The notes under the pieces were generated by a model. It had not been told where the DNA came from and did no database searches. It saw nothing but the letters and a program-made list of their open reading frames with translations. The position numbers and the translations under genes were made by a program. Of a stretch of DNA of 64,000 bases, positions 8,411 through 19,150 are shown piece by piece (the stretch's first letter is position 1; every line of letters begins with the position of its first letter). Location of the stretch: NCBI RefSeq assembly GCF_002836355.1, contig NZ_PJCA01000031.1, forward strand, positions 868,001 to 932,000, in the 5' to 3' direction. Origin of the DNA: Moritella sp. Urea-trap-13 (lineage in GTDB: Bacteria > Pseudomonadota > Gammaproteobacteria > Enterobacterales > Moritellaceae).

Positions 8411-9708
8411 TGACTCAAAAAACACACGATAACTTAATGAAGTTCGACCAGCAACACATCTGGCACCCTTATACTTCAATGACCAAACCTTTGCCTTGTT
8501 ATCACGTTGATAGCGCCTGTGGTGTTTACTTAACATTAAATGACGGCACCCAGCTCATCGATGGCATGTCTTCTTGGTGGGCATCGATTCATGGCTACAA
8601 CGTACCGGCGTTAAATCAAGCGATGCAGGTGCAAGCAAGTAAAATGTCCCATGTCATGTTTGGTGGTATCACTCATACACCAGCGATAAATCTATGCCAG
8701 AAATTGGTTGATATCACCCCAGCAGGTTTAGAGTGTGTGTTCTTGTCAGATTCAGGCTCAGTGAGTGTCGAAGTCGCCATGAAAATGGCGATCCAATATT
8801 GGCATCATCAACAACCGAGCAAGAAAAAGTTTGTCACTATACGTAACGGTTATCACGGTGATACCTTTGGCGCGATGTCGGTTTGTGACCCAGATAATGG
8901 CATGCACGAATTATTCACCGGTTTCTTGGCTCCGCAGTATTTTATTAGCGCGCCGAGCATCAAGTTTGATGAACAATGGCAAGACAGTGCGATGCAAGAT
9001 TTAGCCAGCACATTAGCTGAAAATCATCAGCATATCGCTGCGTTTATTTTAGAGCCAATTGTACAAGGCGCAGGCGGCATGAAGTTCTATCATCCAGAGT
9101 TTTTACGCCAAGCCAAATTACTCTGTGAACGTTATGAGGTGTTGCTGATTGCTGATGAGATCGCCACCGGATTTGGTCGTACCGGTAAGTTATTTGCCAG
9201 TGAACATGCTGACATCACCCCAGACATTATGTGCCTAGGTAAAGGGATCACGGGTGGTTACATGACCTTGGCCGCGACGTTAACAACCCGACACGTAGCA
9301 GAAACGATCAGCAACGGGCCCAGCGGTGTGTTAATGCACGGTCCCACGTTTATGGGTAATCCCCTAGCCTGCGCAGTCGCCAACGCCAGTATTGATTTAT
9401 TAATGACCAGTGACTGGCAACAACAAGTCGCGGGCATTGAGCAGCAAATGCAACAAGCATTGTTACCATTGATTGAACATGACAATGTCACTGATGCTCG
9501 TGTACTGGGCAGTATTGGCGTAATTGAAACGTCGAAATCTATCGATCTAGCTAAAGCGCAGGTATTATTTGTTGAATTAGGCGTATGGATCAGACCTTTT
9601 GGCAAGCTGCTGTATATCATGCCTCCGTATATTATTTCAGCAACAGAACTCGATACATTATGCAATGTGATCAAGCAAGTACTTGATGCCGACATCTGGG
9701 CTAAATAA
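8410..9708 (+). CDS. bioA: adenosylmethionine--8-amino-7-oxononanoate aminotransferase BioA
   Basis: BioA transfers the amino group of SAM to 8-amino-7-oxononanoate to give 7,8-diaminopelargonate. Class III aminotransferase signatures are present: HIWHPYTSM near the N-terminus, DGMSSWWASIHGYN, the SDSGSVSVE cofactor-phosphate loop, LLIADEIATGFGRTGK and the PLP-lysine segment LGKGITGG. From 8410 the protein is 432 residues. An earlier in-frame ATG at 8389 adds seven residues, but it lies inside the predicted BirA operator spacer and lacks a ribosome site. Divergent from bioB and presumably repressed by the same BirA site. Confidence 0.96.
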   Translation: MTQKTHDNLMKFDQQHIWHPYTSMTKPLPCYHVDSACGVYLTLNDGTQLIDGMSSWWASIHGYNVPALNQAMQVQASKMSHVMFGGITHTPAINLCQKLVDITPAGLECVFLSDSGSVSVEVAMKMAIQYWHHQQPSKKKFVTIRNGYHGDTFGAMSVCDPDNGMHELFTGFLAPQYFISAPSIKFDEQWQDSAMQDLASTLAENHQHIAAFILEPIVQGAGGMKFYHPEFLRQAKLLCERYEVLLIADEIATGFGRTGKLFASEHADITPDIMCLGKGITGGYMTLAATLTTRHVAETISNGPSGVLMHGPTFMGNPLACAVANASIDLLMTSDWQQQVAGIEQQMQQALLPLIEHDNVTDARVLGSIGVIETSKSIDLAKAQVLFVELGVWIRPFGKLLYIMPPYIISATELDTLCNVIKQVLDADIWAK

Positions 9709-9834
9709 CACTATTTTTGATTAATAACAAAAGTCAATTTAGCTTTCTCTGGTTTTGACTTGCAATATCATCAAAATGGTCTTTGCTAAGCTAAGGTATC
9801 CACGTCTACAATTGTGACATGGAAACTTAATAAT

Positions 9835-9876
9835 AATGAATGTAACAAGCTTCATCACCAACTTGTTACATTCATT
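9835..9876. repeat. 15-bp perfect inverted repeat with 12-base spacer
   Basis: Arms 9835-9849 (AATGAATGTAACAAG) and 9862-9876 (CTTGTTACATTCATT) are exact reverse complements around CTTCATCACCAA. No T-run follows on either strand, so it is a poor intrinsic terminator. It ends about 15 bases before the ribosome site of the next gene and could be an operator, an mRNA leader hairpin, or the 3' end structure of the bioA transcript. Confidence 0.7.
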
Positions 9877-9900
9877 CAACCTTAGTTTATGGAGTCATCT

Positions 9901-10263
9901 ATGCTCAATAATTTATTGATTTTTGGTTTAAGTATAATCAGTTTTTCCGCGATCTCGTATATTGTTTATATTAAAATAATTGCACCGCTTAGCAGTATCA
10001 CAGATTATATTCAGGAAGCTAAATTTGAGCATGACATCATCAATAAACTCGAACATGCAACAGACACTCATGGCTTATCTGAACGCTACAATTTAATGCT
10101 CGACAACAATATTAGTGAATCTAATTATTTTGAAAAACTAGAGCAGAGTTTAAAACAACGCACAATAAACCCCACAAATAATGCCGCAATAAAACCCAGC
10201 AGTAGTTTTTTAAATCAAACACGGTTACTACAACAAAAGAAAAAACAAATTAATTACCATTAG
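9901..10263 (+). CDS. small membrane-anchored hypothetical protein
   Basis: One N-terminal membrane helix (about residues 3-25) is followed by a segment like the start of a HAMP linker (APLSSITDYIQEAKFEHDI) and a hydrophilic, Asn/Gln/Lys-rich tail. It lacks any downstream signalling domain, so it is either a small anchor protein or a stub of a sensor. The ATG at 9901 has GGAG six bases upstream, better than an ATG 12 bases earlier, which overlaps that GGAG. Length from this start is 120 residues. The long inverted repeat at 9835-9876 lies directly upstream. Function unknown. Confidence 0.65.
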   Translation: MLNNLLIFGLSIISFSAISYIVYIKIIAPLSSITDYIQEAKFEHDIINKLEHATDTHGLSERYNLMLDNNISESNYFEKLEQSLKQRTINPTNNAAIKPSSSFLNQTRLLQQKKKQINYH

Positions 10264-10432
10264 GATCCTTAATTATTCTTGGATATCAGTGATAATTTAC
10301 TAAATATTAAGCAAACAAAATGATTTTTCGTTGTTTTTACTTGTATACTGCAACTGCAAAGGTAATATAACCTTACTTAAATAATCATCATTCGCTCAGC
10401 AAGAGCTTTTTATGCTGGAGAGCAATAATCCT

Positions 10433-11833
10433 ATGACGCATTCGTCAGTTAAAGATATTTTTGCCGGTAAATTCCCGGTAGGTAGCACAGTTACAACGAA
10501 AGGCTGGATCCGCACACGTCGTGATTCTAAAGCTGGTATTTCTTTCTTAGCTATTTACGATGGTTCGTGTTTCGATCCTATTCAAGCAGTTGTAAGCAAA
10601 GATTTACCGAACTACGAAGCAGATGTATTAAATCTTACTGCTAGTTGTTCTGTTGAAGTTACTGGTGTAGTTGTTGAATCACCAGGTAAAGGTCAATCAT
10701 TCGAAATCCAAGCAACAGAAGTAATTGTGCTTGGTTTAGTAGAAGACCCTGATACTTACCCGATGTCAGCTAAACGTCACAGCATCGAGTACCTTCGTGA
10801 ACACGCTCACCTACGTGGTCGTACTAACGTTATGGGTGCGGTTATGCGTGTTCGTAACTGTTTATCACAAGCTATTCACCGTTTTTACCATGAAAATGGT
10901 TATAACTGGTTAAGCACACCACTTATCACTGGTAGTGATTGTGAAGGTGCTGGTGAAATGTTCCGTGTAAGTACACTGGATATGAATAACCTGCCTTTAA
11001 CTGATAAAGGTGAAGTTGATTACAAAGAAGACTTCTTTGGTAAAGAAACCTTTCTAACGGTATCTGGTCAACTTAACGCTGAAACTTATGCTTGTGCGAT
11101 TGGTAAAGTTTATACATTCGGCCCAACTTTCCGTGCTGAAAACTCAAACACAACGCGTCACCTTGCAGAATTCTGGATGGTTGAACCTGAGATTGCATTT
11201 GCAGATCTTGATGATGCAGCAAAACTAGCTGAAGATATGCTTAAGTATTGCTTTAAAGCTGTACTAGAAGAGCGTATGGATGACATGCAGTTCTTTGCAC
11301 AACGTATCAACAAAGAAGCGATTACGCGTTTAGAAAGCTTTGTGGAATCTGACTTTGCGCAAATTGATTACACTGACGCAATTAAGATCTTAGAAGAATG
11401 TGGTAAAGAATTCGAATTCCCAGTTTCTTGGGGTATCGATATGTCTTCTGAGCACGAACGTTACCTTGCTGAAGTACACTTTAAAGCACCTGTTGTTGTT
11501 AAAAACTACCCGAAAGATATTAAATCATTCTACATGCGTATGAATGAAGACGGTAAAACAGTTGCTGCAATGGACGTACTTGCACCAGGCATCGGCGAGA
11601 TCATCGGCGGTAGTCAACGTGAAGAACGTTTAGATATGCTTGATAAGCGTATGGAAGAAATGGGTCTAAACAAAGAAGATTACTGGTGGTACCGCGACCT
11701 ACGTCGTTTTGGTACAGTGCCACATTCTGGTTTCGGTCTAGGCTTCGAGCGTTTAGTGTCTTATGTAACTGGTATGCAAAATATCCGTGACGTAATTCCT
11801 TTCCCACGTGCACCACGCACGGCGGAATTCTAA
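10433..11833 (+). CDS. asnS: asparaginyl-tRNA synthetase AsnS
   Basis: AsnRS charges tRNA-Asn with asparagine. The N-terminal OB-fold anticodon-binding domain ([16 protein letters not shown]) is followed by the class IIb catalytic core with motif 2 (TFRAENSN), motif 3 (GFGLGFERL), and the EFWMVEPE and [10 protein letters not shown] segments. From the ATG at 10433 the protein is 466 residues, the length I recall for E. coli AsnS and with the same ends. An ATG seven codons earlier is less likely, and GGAGAG lies about 10 bases before the chosen start. Codon use is strongly biased, as in a highly expressed gene. A strong terminator follows. Confidence 0.98.
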   Translation: MTHSSVKDIFAGKFPVGSTVTTKGWIRTRRDSKAGISFLAIYDGSCFDPIQAVVSKDLPNYEADVLNLTASCSVEVTGVVVESPGKGQSFEIQATEVIVLGLVEDPDTYPMSAKRHSIEYLREHAHLRGRTNVMGAVMRVRNCLSQAIHRFYHENGYNWLSTPLITGSDCEGAGEMFRVSTLDMNNLPLTDKGEVDYKEDFFGKETFLTVSGQLNAETYACAIGKVYTFGPTFRAENSNTTRHLAEFWMVEPEIAFADLDDAAKLAEDMLKYCFKAVLEERMDDMQFFAQRINKEAITRLESFVESDFAQIDYTDAIKILEECGKEFEFPVSWGIDMSSEHERYLAEVHFKAPVVVKNYPKDIKSFYMRMNEDGKTVAAMDVLAPGIGEIIGGSQREERLDMLDKRMEEMGLNKEDYWWYRDLRRFGTVPHSGFGLGFERLVSYVTGMQNIRDVIPFPRAPRTAEF

Positions 11834-11896
11834 TTTAAGTATTTATTTTTAATTTAGCATTTATGTCTAATTTAAAAAAGTAGCTTAAAACAAAAA

Positions 11897-11936
11897 GGCT
11901 GGTGAGATAATTATTTATCTTACCAGCCTTTTTTTT
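11897..11936 (+). terminator. rho-independent terminator of asnS
   Basis: GGCTGGTGAGATAA pairs with TTATCTTACCAGCC (14 bp, one G:T wobble) around a TTAT loop and is followed by eight T residues. This is a textbook intrinsic terminator about 60 bases after the asnS stop. Confidence 0.95.
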
Positions 11937-12008
11937 GACTGTGATATTTGTTCAACGCTTATGGCATTGCTAATCAGTCAGTCATCAATAAGTTAAGCGC
12001 TATAGCGA

Positions 12009-12158
12009 TTAACCTTCAATATTAATCAAGTTCATCACCATCAATTTACGAATTACACTTACGTACATAACATTGATATTAGCAATCTTAGTTACGTTCG
12101 TTAAAGAGTGACCTGCTTTTAATAATTCGATTGTTTGTAATACTTGTTCTTTGTTCAT
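12009..12158 (-). CDS. very small HTH-like hypothetical protein (49 aa)
   Basis: The open frame reaches back to 12224, but the ATG at 12158 has GAGG about five bases upstream and gives a compact 49-residue protein starting MNKEQVLQTIELLKAGHSL. Predicted pattern: helix, short turn (GHSLTNVTKIANIN), then a second helix ending in KLMVMNLINIEG, like one helix-turn-helix unit. It may be a small regulator or a domain-only protein. It stands alone between the asnS terminator and an A/T-rich gap of 255 bases with no other recognised feature. Confidence 0.5.
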   Translation of the reverse strand: MNKEQVLQTIELLKAGHSLTNVTKIANINVMYVSVIRKLMVMNLINIEG

Positions 12159-12413
12159 AATAGCCTCTGTATTGTGCTTCGCTTGGTTTATGTGGCTATA
12201 ATAAAGAATTTTATAAAACAACATATATCATTTTCAGAAAAATTACCGAAGATGACATATTTTATATGATTATTTATATTTTATTATGTTTAACTGCAAA
12301 TGCAGCATAAAACAATACCAAACATGCAAAAACCCCATCATTTAAACTGACATCTTTATGGTTAATTATAAACTGACTTACTAAAAACATAGAAAAAACT
12401 AAAACAATCCTAC

Positions 12414-13325
12414 TTAAGGCTTGTTTTGATGTTTCTTTATAAAGTCGACGATCTGAATCAACGCAGCCTTACTTTCTGGAAGCTGCTCAAACAAGGGAAA
12501 TACATGTGGCATTTCGCGCCATATTTGTACATGAGCATCGACACCTTTTTCCTGCATAAACGCCGCAAGTCGGGTTGAATCATCGCGCATTAACTCGGTA
12601 CTACCGGCATGGAACATAAACGGCGGGAAACCAGTAAAGTCACCAAACAAAGGTGATATCTCATCATTATGTAAATCGTTATTACCGCCAGCTAAATATA
12701 AGTTTCGGCAATGTAACATCACTTCTAAACTAAACAGTGCGTCACTATAACGATTCTCAACAGCAGACATGCCACTTTGTGTCATATCGGCATTAGGTGA
12801 TAATAATACCCCACATTTAGGCATAGGCAGACCATCGCGCTTCGCTCTATGTAATAAAGCTAAAACCAAATTGCCACCCGCAGAGTCACCCGCCAATATT
12901 ATATCTTCAGCCGCAGTACCAGAATCGAGTAATGACTTATAAATAATATAACAGCAATCGAGTGCTGCAGGGAAAGGATGTTCAGGTGCAAGGGGATAAT
13001 CGGGTACGATAGCATGTAAATCTAATGGTTCAGCTAAACGAGCAATGAAATTATTATGCATCGCCGGGGTTTTAAATACAAATGCGCCACCGTGTAAATA
13101 CAGTAATTTTGTTTTGCTGTTTGAAAATTTAAGTTTTATGTCATCGCACAAGATACCTGCGCGCATAGATTGAGAGCGCGCTATCTTTGAGCTAGTACCA
13201 AATGAAAATTTATCCAACGCGCGCATCTGAAGACGCAGTTTATTTGCATCTTTAGTATTTTCAATCGAGCGCTTTACTGTTTGCTTCAGAAATAAATTTA
13301 GCGCCTTGGCTTGCCAACTAATCAA
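12414..13325 (-). CDS. alpha/beta hydrolase, hormone-sensitive-lipase (HSL) family
   Basis: A 303-residue esterase/lipase. The oxyanion-hole motif HGGAF is at 78-82, the nucleophile elbow GDSAG at 146-150 (Ser148), and the catalytic histidine is in EMPHVF near 277. The acid is probably in GSTELMRDD (Glu or Asp). No signal peptide, so it should act on intracellular acyl esters. The start codon is TTG with GAGG five bases upstream. It lies 195 bases after a wax ester/triacylglycerol synthase gene on the same strand, so a role in mobilising stored neutral lipid is a fair inference. The gap contains that gene's hairpin, so this gene may have its own promoter. Confidence 0.85.
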   Translation of the reverse strand: MISWQAKALNLFLKQTVKRSIENTKDANKLRLQMRALDKFSFGTSSKIARSQSMRAGILCDDIKLKFSNSKTKLLYLHGGAFVFKTPAMHNNFIARLAEPLDLHAIVPDYPLAPEHPFPAALDCCYIIYKSLLDSGTAAEDIILAGDSAGGNLVLALLHRAKRDGLPMPKCGVLLSPNADMTQSGMSAVENRYSDALFSLEVMLHCRNLYLAGGNNDLHNDEISPLFGDFTGFPPFMFHAGSTELMRDDSTRLAAFMQEKGVDAHVQIWREMPHVFPLFEQLPESKAALIQIVDFIKKHQNKP

Positions 13326-13488
13326 AATAACCTCGAATTTTTATACGTATAGCAGAAATGCTAGCAATACAACTCAGACCCTTGCCCTAAGACATAATAC
13401 TAATCCTATGTACACATTTCTAAGCCTCTAGGGTTTAACAAATACGTAACCTATCAAAGGTAGCATGAAATATACAGAAGGCATAGAT

Positions 13489-13516
13489 AAAGGCAGCAGC
13501 TTAAGCTGCTGCCTTT
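13489..13516 (-). terminator. 28-bp perfect palindrome, terminator-like
   Basis: AAAGGCAGCAGC and its exact complement meet at TTAA, directly after the stop codon of the WS/DGAT gene. On the minus strand the stem is followed by TTTATCT. The T-run is short but the stem is long and G/C-rich at its base. Confidence 0.7.
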
Positions 13517-13519
13517 AGT

Positions 13520-14914
13520 TTAACGTGAAGAGATTAGTACTGAATGTTGTTTCGCATTATCCAGAATGTCATTTGAGAGGATCTCACAAGCGGCCTCGAC
13601 ATGACGAGATAATATATCTAAATCAGGGAGTTCATTTTTACACCCCACTAAACCGAAAAACACTTCTTCGTGATAACTGTACAAGGTAATATTTAATGCT
13701 GTACCAGCGGAGAGTACTGATACCGGATAGACTTCGGTCAGCTTCGCTCCCGCAAGGTAAGCAAATTCTTGCTGTCCACGCACATTAGAAACAATCACAG
13801 AGCCTAATGGCGGTAAGAACTTCGATATACCTAACCATTCAGAGATTGACGCACTTGCTTGCAGCAATAATGAAAAGTTAACCACCGACTCTGCCGATAA
13901 ACTAAACAAATCTTCTTTAACGCTGCTGGTACGTTTAAAAATTGTTTCTAAATGATCTAAAGGAGCTGCATCAACATTACCGAGTTCGACCCCGGTTAAT
14001 GCATTTCGACGGCCGTTGCCGATCCTAACGGGTACCTGAGCAACTAATGGCTTGCGTAATAAAATACCTTTTTCTTTCAAATAACGATTTAGGCCAATAT
14101 CAACACAACATAAAATCACATCATTGAAGGTAACGCCCGTTATCTTGCTAATTGAACGCATTTTTTCAAACGGTAAACGACCAAAAGAAACGATACGAGA
14201 ACGCGTTGCTGGTACAGAAAATGGTGTTCTTGGAGCACAAAATGGTAATGCCGGTCCTTTATCCCGTAAATTTAGGAATTTAAGCCCCATTCGAGCCCCT
14301 AATTGGACCAGACCAGGAATAGATTTAAGCTGCTTTAAACCACTCATGTACGTCGACAATACGTTTTCGATGACACCAGCTGATTCTTTATAACCAGGGC
14401 GGAAAGATGGGAGCTGCCAAAATGGGCGATAATCATTAACTGACTGATCACTTTGTAGATACCCTGACAACCAACTATTTGCCATTTTACCGTCAGCCAT
14501 CGCATAATGAATTTTAGTGAAAATAGCAAAACGACCTTCTGATAAACCTTCAATCAAATACACTTCCCATAACGGACGCGTTCTATCGATTAAATGCGAA
14601 TGTAAACGTTCAACTAAGTCACGTAGCTGCTCATCAGAACCTTCACCGGGTAGCATCGACATGCGAATATGATAATTAAAATCAAACTGGCTATCATGTA
14701 CCCAATAATACAAACCGCCGAAGCTTTTTTTCAATTTAAAGTTAAATGGGGTCGCTACAGCAGGATCCATGATTAACTTTTGGAACAGATCGCGGGCAAA
14801 GTTGCCAACATAGTCCTTGGGCGGTTCAAAAATTTGCAACCCTGAAAAATGTTTAGGACTTGCAGTACTCTCACTTAATAAAAATGAGGTTTCAACCAGT
14901 GATAATTGTTCCAT
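13520..14914 (-). CDS. wax ester synthase/diacylglycerol acyltransferase (WS/DGAT), atypical HYxxxDG motif
   Basis: WS/DGAT enzymes esterify acyl-CoA to fatty alcohols or diacylglycerol for storage. The 464-residue length and the segments PLWEVYLIEGL, KIHYAMADG, GVTFNDVILCCVDIGLNRYL, VPVRIG and GSVIVSNVRGQQE match the family. The active-site motif is normally HHxxxDG. Here it reads HYAMADG (His136, Tyr137, Asp141, Gly142), so the second histidine, the usual general base, is Tyr (codon TAT at 14504-14506). All other family landmarks look intact and no frame break was seen. It lies 22 bases after a PHA-granule-type gene and upstream of an HSL esterase. Activity may be altered or the substrate changed. 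Confidence 0.9.
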   Translation of the reverse strand: MEQLSLVETSFLLSESTASPKHFSGLQIFEPPKDYVGNFARDLFQKLIMDPAVATPFNFKLKKSFGGLYYWVHDSQFDFNYHIRMSMLPGEGSDEQLRDLVERLHSHLIDRTRPLWEVYLIEGLSEGRFAIFTKIHYAMADGKMANSWLSGYLQSDQSVNDYRPFWQLPSFRPGYKESAGVIENVLSTYMSGLKQLKSIPGLVQLGARMGLKFLNLRDKGPALPFCAPRTPFSVPATRSRIVSFGRLPFEKMRSISKITGVTFNDVILCCVDIGLNRYLKEKGILLRKPLVAQVPVRIGNGRRNALTGVELGNVDAAPLDHLETIFKRTSSVKEDLFSLSAESVVNFSLLLQASASISEWLGISKFLPPLGSVIVSNVRGQQEFAYLAGAKLTEVYPVSVLSAGTALNITLYSYHEEVFFGLVGCKNELPDLDILSRHVEAACEILSNDILDNAKQHSVLISSR

Positions 14915-14936
14915 AATATCAAGCCTTAATCATACT

Positions 14937-15233
14937 TTATCTATACGAACATGCTGCACTTGGAAGCAGTTCATCCAGGGTTTCTTCAATGCTTTGCTTT
15001 AATACAAAACTGACTGGAAACAGCAGGATCCCTAATTTCAATTTGATTCTGATACTTTCTGAATCAGCATGTAAATACCCTCTGGTATGCGCATGCTGAA
15101 TATGCAGTTTATCACCCTGCCATTCTAATTTAAGGTCATATTCTTCTGCTATATCAACCATTACTTTATCTGCGATACTAATAATCTGATGATGCGGCAA
15201 ACTATGATCGCGAAAAATTTCAATACTACCCAT
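14937..15233 (-). CDS. polyhydroxyalkanoic acid system (PHA_gran_rgn) family small protein
   Basis: A 98-residue protein with the pattern of PF09650: N-terminal FRDHSLPHHQIISIADKVM, a beta-rich middle (LEWQGDKLHI) and a C-terminal hydrophobic helix (KLKLGILLFPVSFVLKQSIEETLDELL). The family is found near PHA synthase genes and is thought to act at granules. Here the neighbour 22 bases downstream is a WS/DGAT, so it may attach to wax or triacylglycerol inclusions instead. No PHA synthase is visible in the window. Confidence 0.8.
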   Translation of the reverse strand: MGSIEIFRDHSLPHHQIISIADKVMVDIAEEYDLKLEWQGDKLHIQHAHTRGYLHADSESIRIKLKLGILLFPVSFVLKQSIEETLDELLPSAACSYR

Positions 15234-15371
15234 AATTTACTCCACTCGCTCAATACAAGGTTGGCGAGGTGTTAATCTAATGGCCACTATTATAAGGAAA
15301 ATAACTAGAAAGCGCTTACTAAACCAATAAGCGCTATAGAAGAAAAGAAATGGGGAATAAAGAGGTATTAG

Positions 15372-15905
15372 CTACAGATTTTCATCTTCAACATCTTGAT
15401 TAGTATTACTTAAAAGTACCAACCAAAATCCTGCGGAAGTAAAAATAGCATGCTTCCACCAAGACAGTGTCGCGGCATTTAAATGTGATAATTGCGACGC
15501 AATGCTCCACAGTAAAGCCGTTCGAAACCGGCCACTGGTATAATGATTGACTAATATCGCTGAGATTAAAATTAACGCCCGTCGTAACTGCGGACTGGTG
15601 ACTTTGACGCCGCACACCTCATGGACAAAATGCTCACAGTTATTTTTCAACAAATGATAACGCTTTTTGTCTGCGACCAGTTGCGCCGCGTTATCGATAA
15701 TATCTTCGGCAGGTAAACTACCGGGTAAAAAACCATGGTCGATAATGTCTTTATCGTCAGAGAAATCTTGTAGAGTCACTAAGCCTCGACCAGCACGTGC
15801 TCTGGAATTCTCAAAAACATGACCACACCCATCCGAGATACCAACATGATGGTAAAGTGGAAATTGTACACTGAGTAAATGTCCTTTTGGATACTGGGTT
15901 GTCAT
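15372..15905 (-). CDS. LRAT-domain (NlpC/P60-like) acyltransferase/hydrolase
   Basis: A 177-residue protein with the circularly permuted papain-like LRAT fold: YHHVGISDG (His20), HVFENSR (His29) and the nucleophile motif NNCEHFVHEVCG (Cys90). The C-terminal part contains two weakly hydrophobic segments (about 107-123 and 145-165) that could form a membrane hairpin, as in eukaryotic LRAT/HRASLS lipid acyltransferases. It heads a one-strand set with the PHA-granule protein, WS/DGAT and esterase, separated by about 140 bases. Acyl transfer or phospholipid hydrolysis is the family activity; the substrate here is unknown. Confidence 0.75.
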   Translation of the reverse strand: MTTQYPKGHLLSVQFPLYHHVGISDGCGHVFENSRARAGRGLVTLQDFSDDKDIIDHGFLPGSLPAEDIIDNAAQLVADKKRYHLLKNNCEHFVHEVCGVKVTSPQLRRALILISAILVNHYTSGRFRTALLWSIASQLSHLNAATLSWWKHAIFTSAGFWLVLLSNTNQDVEDENL

Positions 15906-15938
15906 CTTAATTCCTACTCTCTATTCACGTGCAAAGCG

Positions 15939-16493
15939 TTAGCTATCCATGCGAGTTATAAAATTTTCGGTATCTAACTGACGAATTTTCTTGCAAGATA
16001 CATCCGGTGTGCCTAAATATAAAAAGCCCACTATTTCATCTTTACCTTCAAGTTCAAGCTTTTGTTTTATATAGTCATTGTAAGCAAACCAACCGGTTCG
16101 CCAAATACCGTTAAAACCTTGAGCTTGCGCCGCCATTTGCATGGCCATGACTACACAACCCGCCGACATTAACTGTTCCGTTTCGGGGATCTTCGGGTGC
16201 GCTTCTATTCTGGCAATAACAGTAATAATTTGTGGTGCTCGAAACGGCGCATTTGCCGCTTTTAATACATCTTTTTCTGCTTTGCCAAGGTTAAATGCGG
16301 CATCTTGAAAATAGCGTGACAAAGTATTTAAACCGTCACCTTCGGTAATAATAAAACGCCAAGGGGTTAAGCCGCCGTGATCAGGTGCGCGTAATCCAGC
16401 ATTAATAATATTATCCAATGCCTCACCACTCGGGGCTGGGGCTGAAAGCTGATTACAAGAATGGCGATTTATTAATAGGTCAATTGCGTTCAT
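15939..16493 (-). CDS. ydjA: NAD(P)H nitroreductase, YdjA type
   Basis: The 184-residue protein begins MNAIDLLINRHS and shows the YdjA hallmarks LRAPDHGGLTPWRFI and GFNGIWRTGWFAY. YdjA is a minimal FMN-dependent nitroreductase that reduces nitroaromatics and probably other electrophiles. In E. coli ydjA lies next to sppA and ansA. Here the same genes occur in the same region, with fadH between ydjA and sppA. It sits downstream of the fadH terminator on the same strand, so it probably has its own promoter in the 240-base gap. Confidence 0.88.
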   Translation of the reverse strand: MNAIDLLINRHSCNQLSAPAPSGEALDNIINAGLRAPDHGGLTPWRFIITEGDGLNTLSRYFQDAAFNLGKAEKDVLKAANAPFRAPQIITVIARIEAHPKIPETEQLMSAGCVVMAMQMAAQAQGFNGIWRTGWFAYNDYIKQKLELEGKDEIVGFLYLGTPDVSCKKIRQLDTENFITRMDS

Positions 16494-16575
16494 TACTTAC
16501 TACTTTGAACAATGAGTGATAGTTAAAGTATTAAATGTAGGCCATAAAATATCAAGTGATAAATTTATTAAGATC

Positions 16576-16601
16576 AAAAAAGCCCATAGATAATATGGGC
16601 T
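16576..16601 (-). terminator. intrinsic terminator of fadH
   Basis: On the minus strand AGCCCATA pairs with TATGGGCT across a 5-base loop and runs into TTTTT, about 130 bases after the fadH stop. Confidence 0.85.
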
Positions 16602-16732
16602 ATATATATTTACAATAACGGGTTACAACAAGAAGTCATCGCGATCATCAACCAACTGTAACAAGTAGCAGCCACTACAAGAATCATAGCTACTGTAGCA
16701 ATAACGGTTGATGTTATTGCATTAGATTAGTA

Positions 16733-19150
<2,418 letters not shown>

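Noticed and set aside
9258-9695. 145-codon minus-strand open frame opposite bioA
   Set aside because: Antisense of a certain gene; composition is that expected from the reverse frame.
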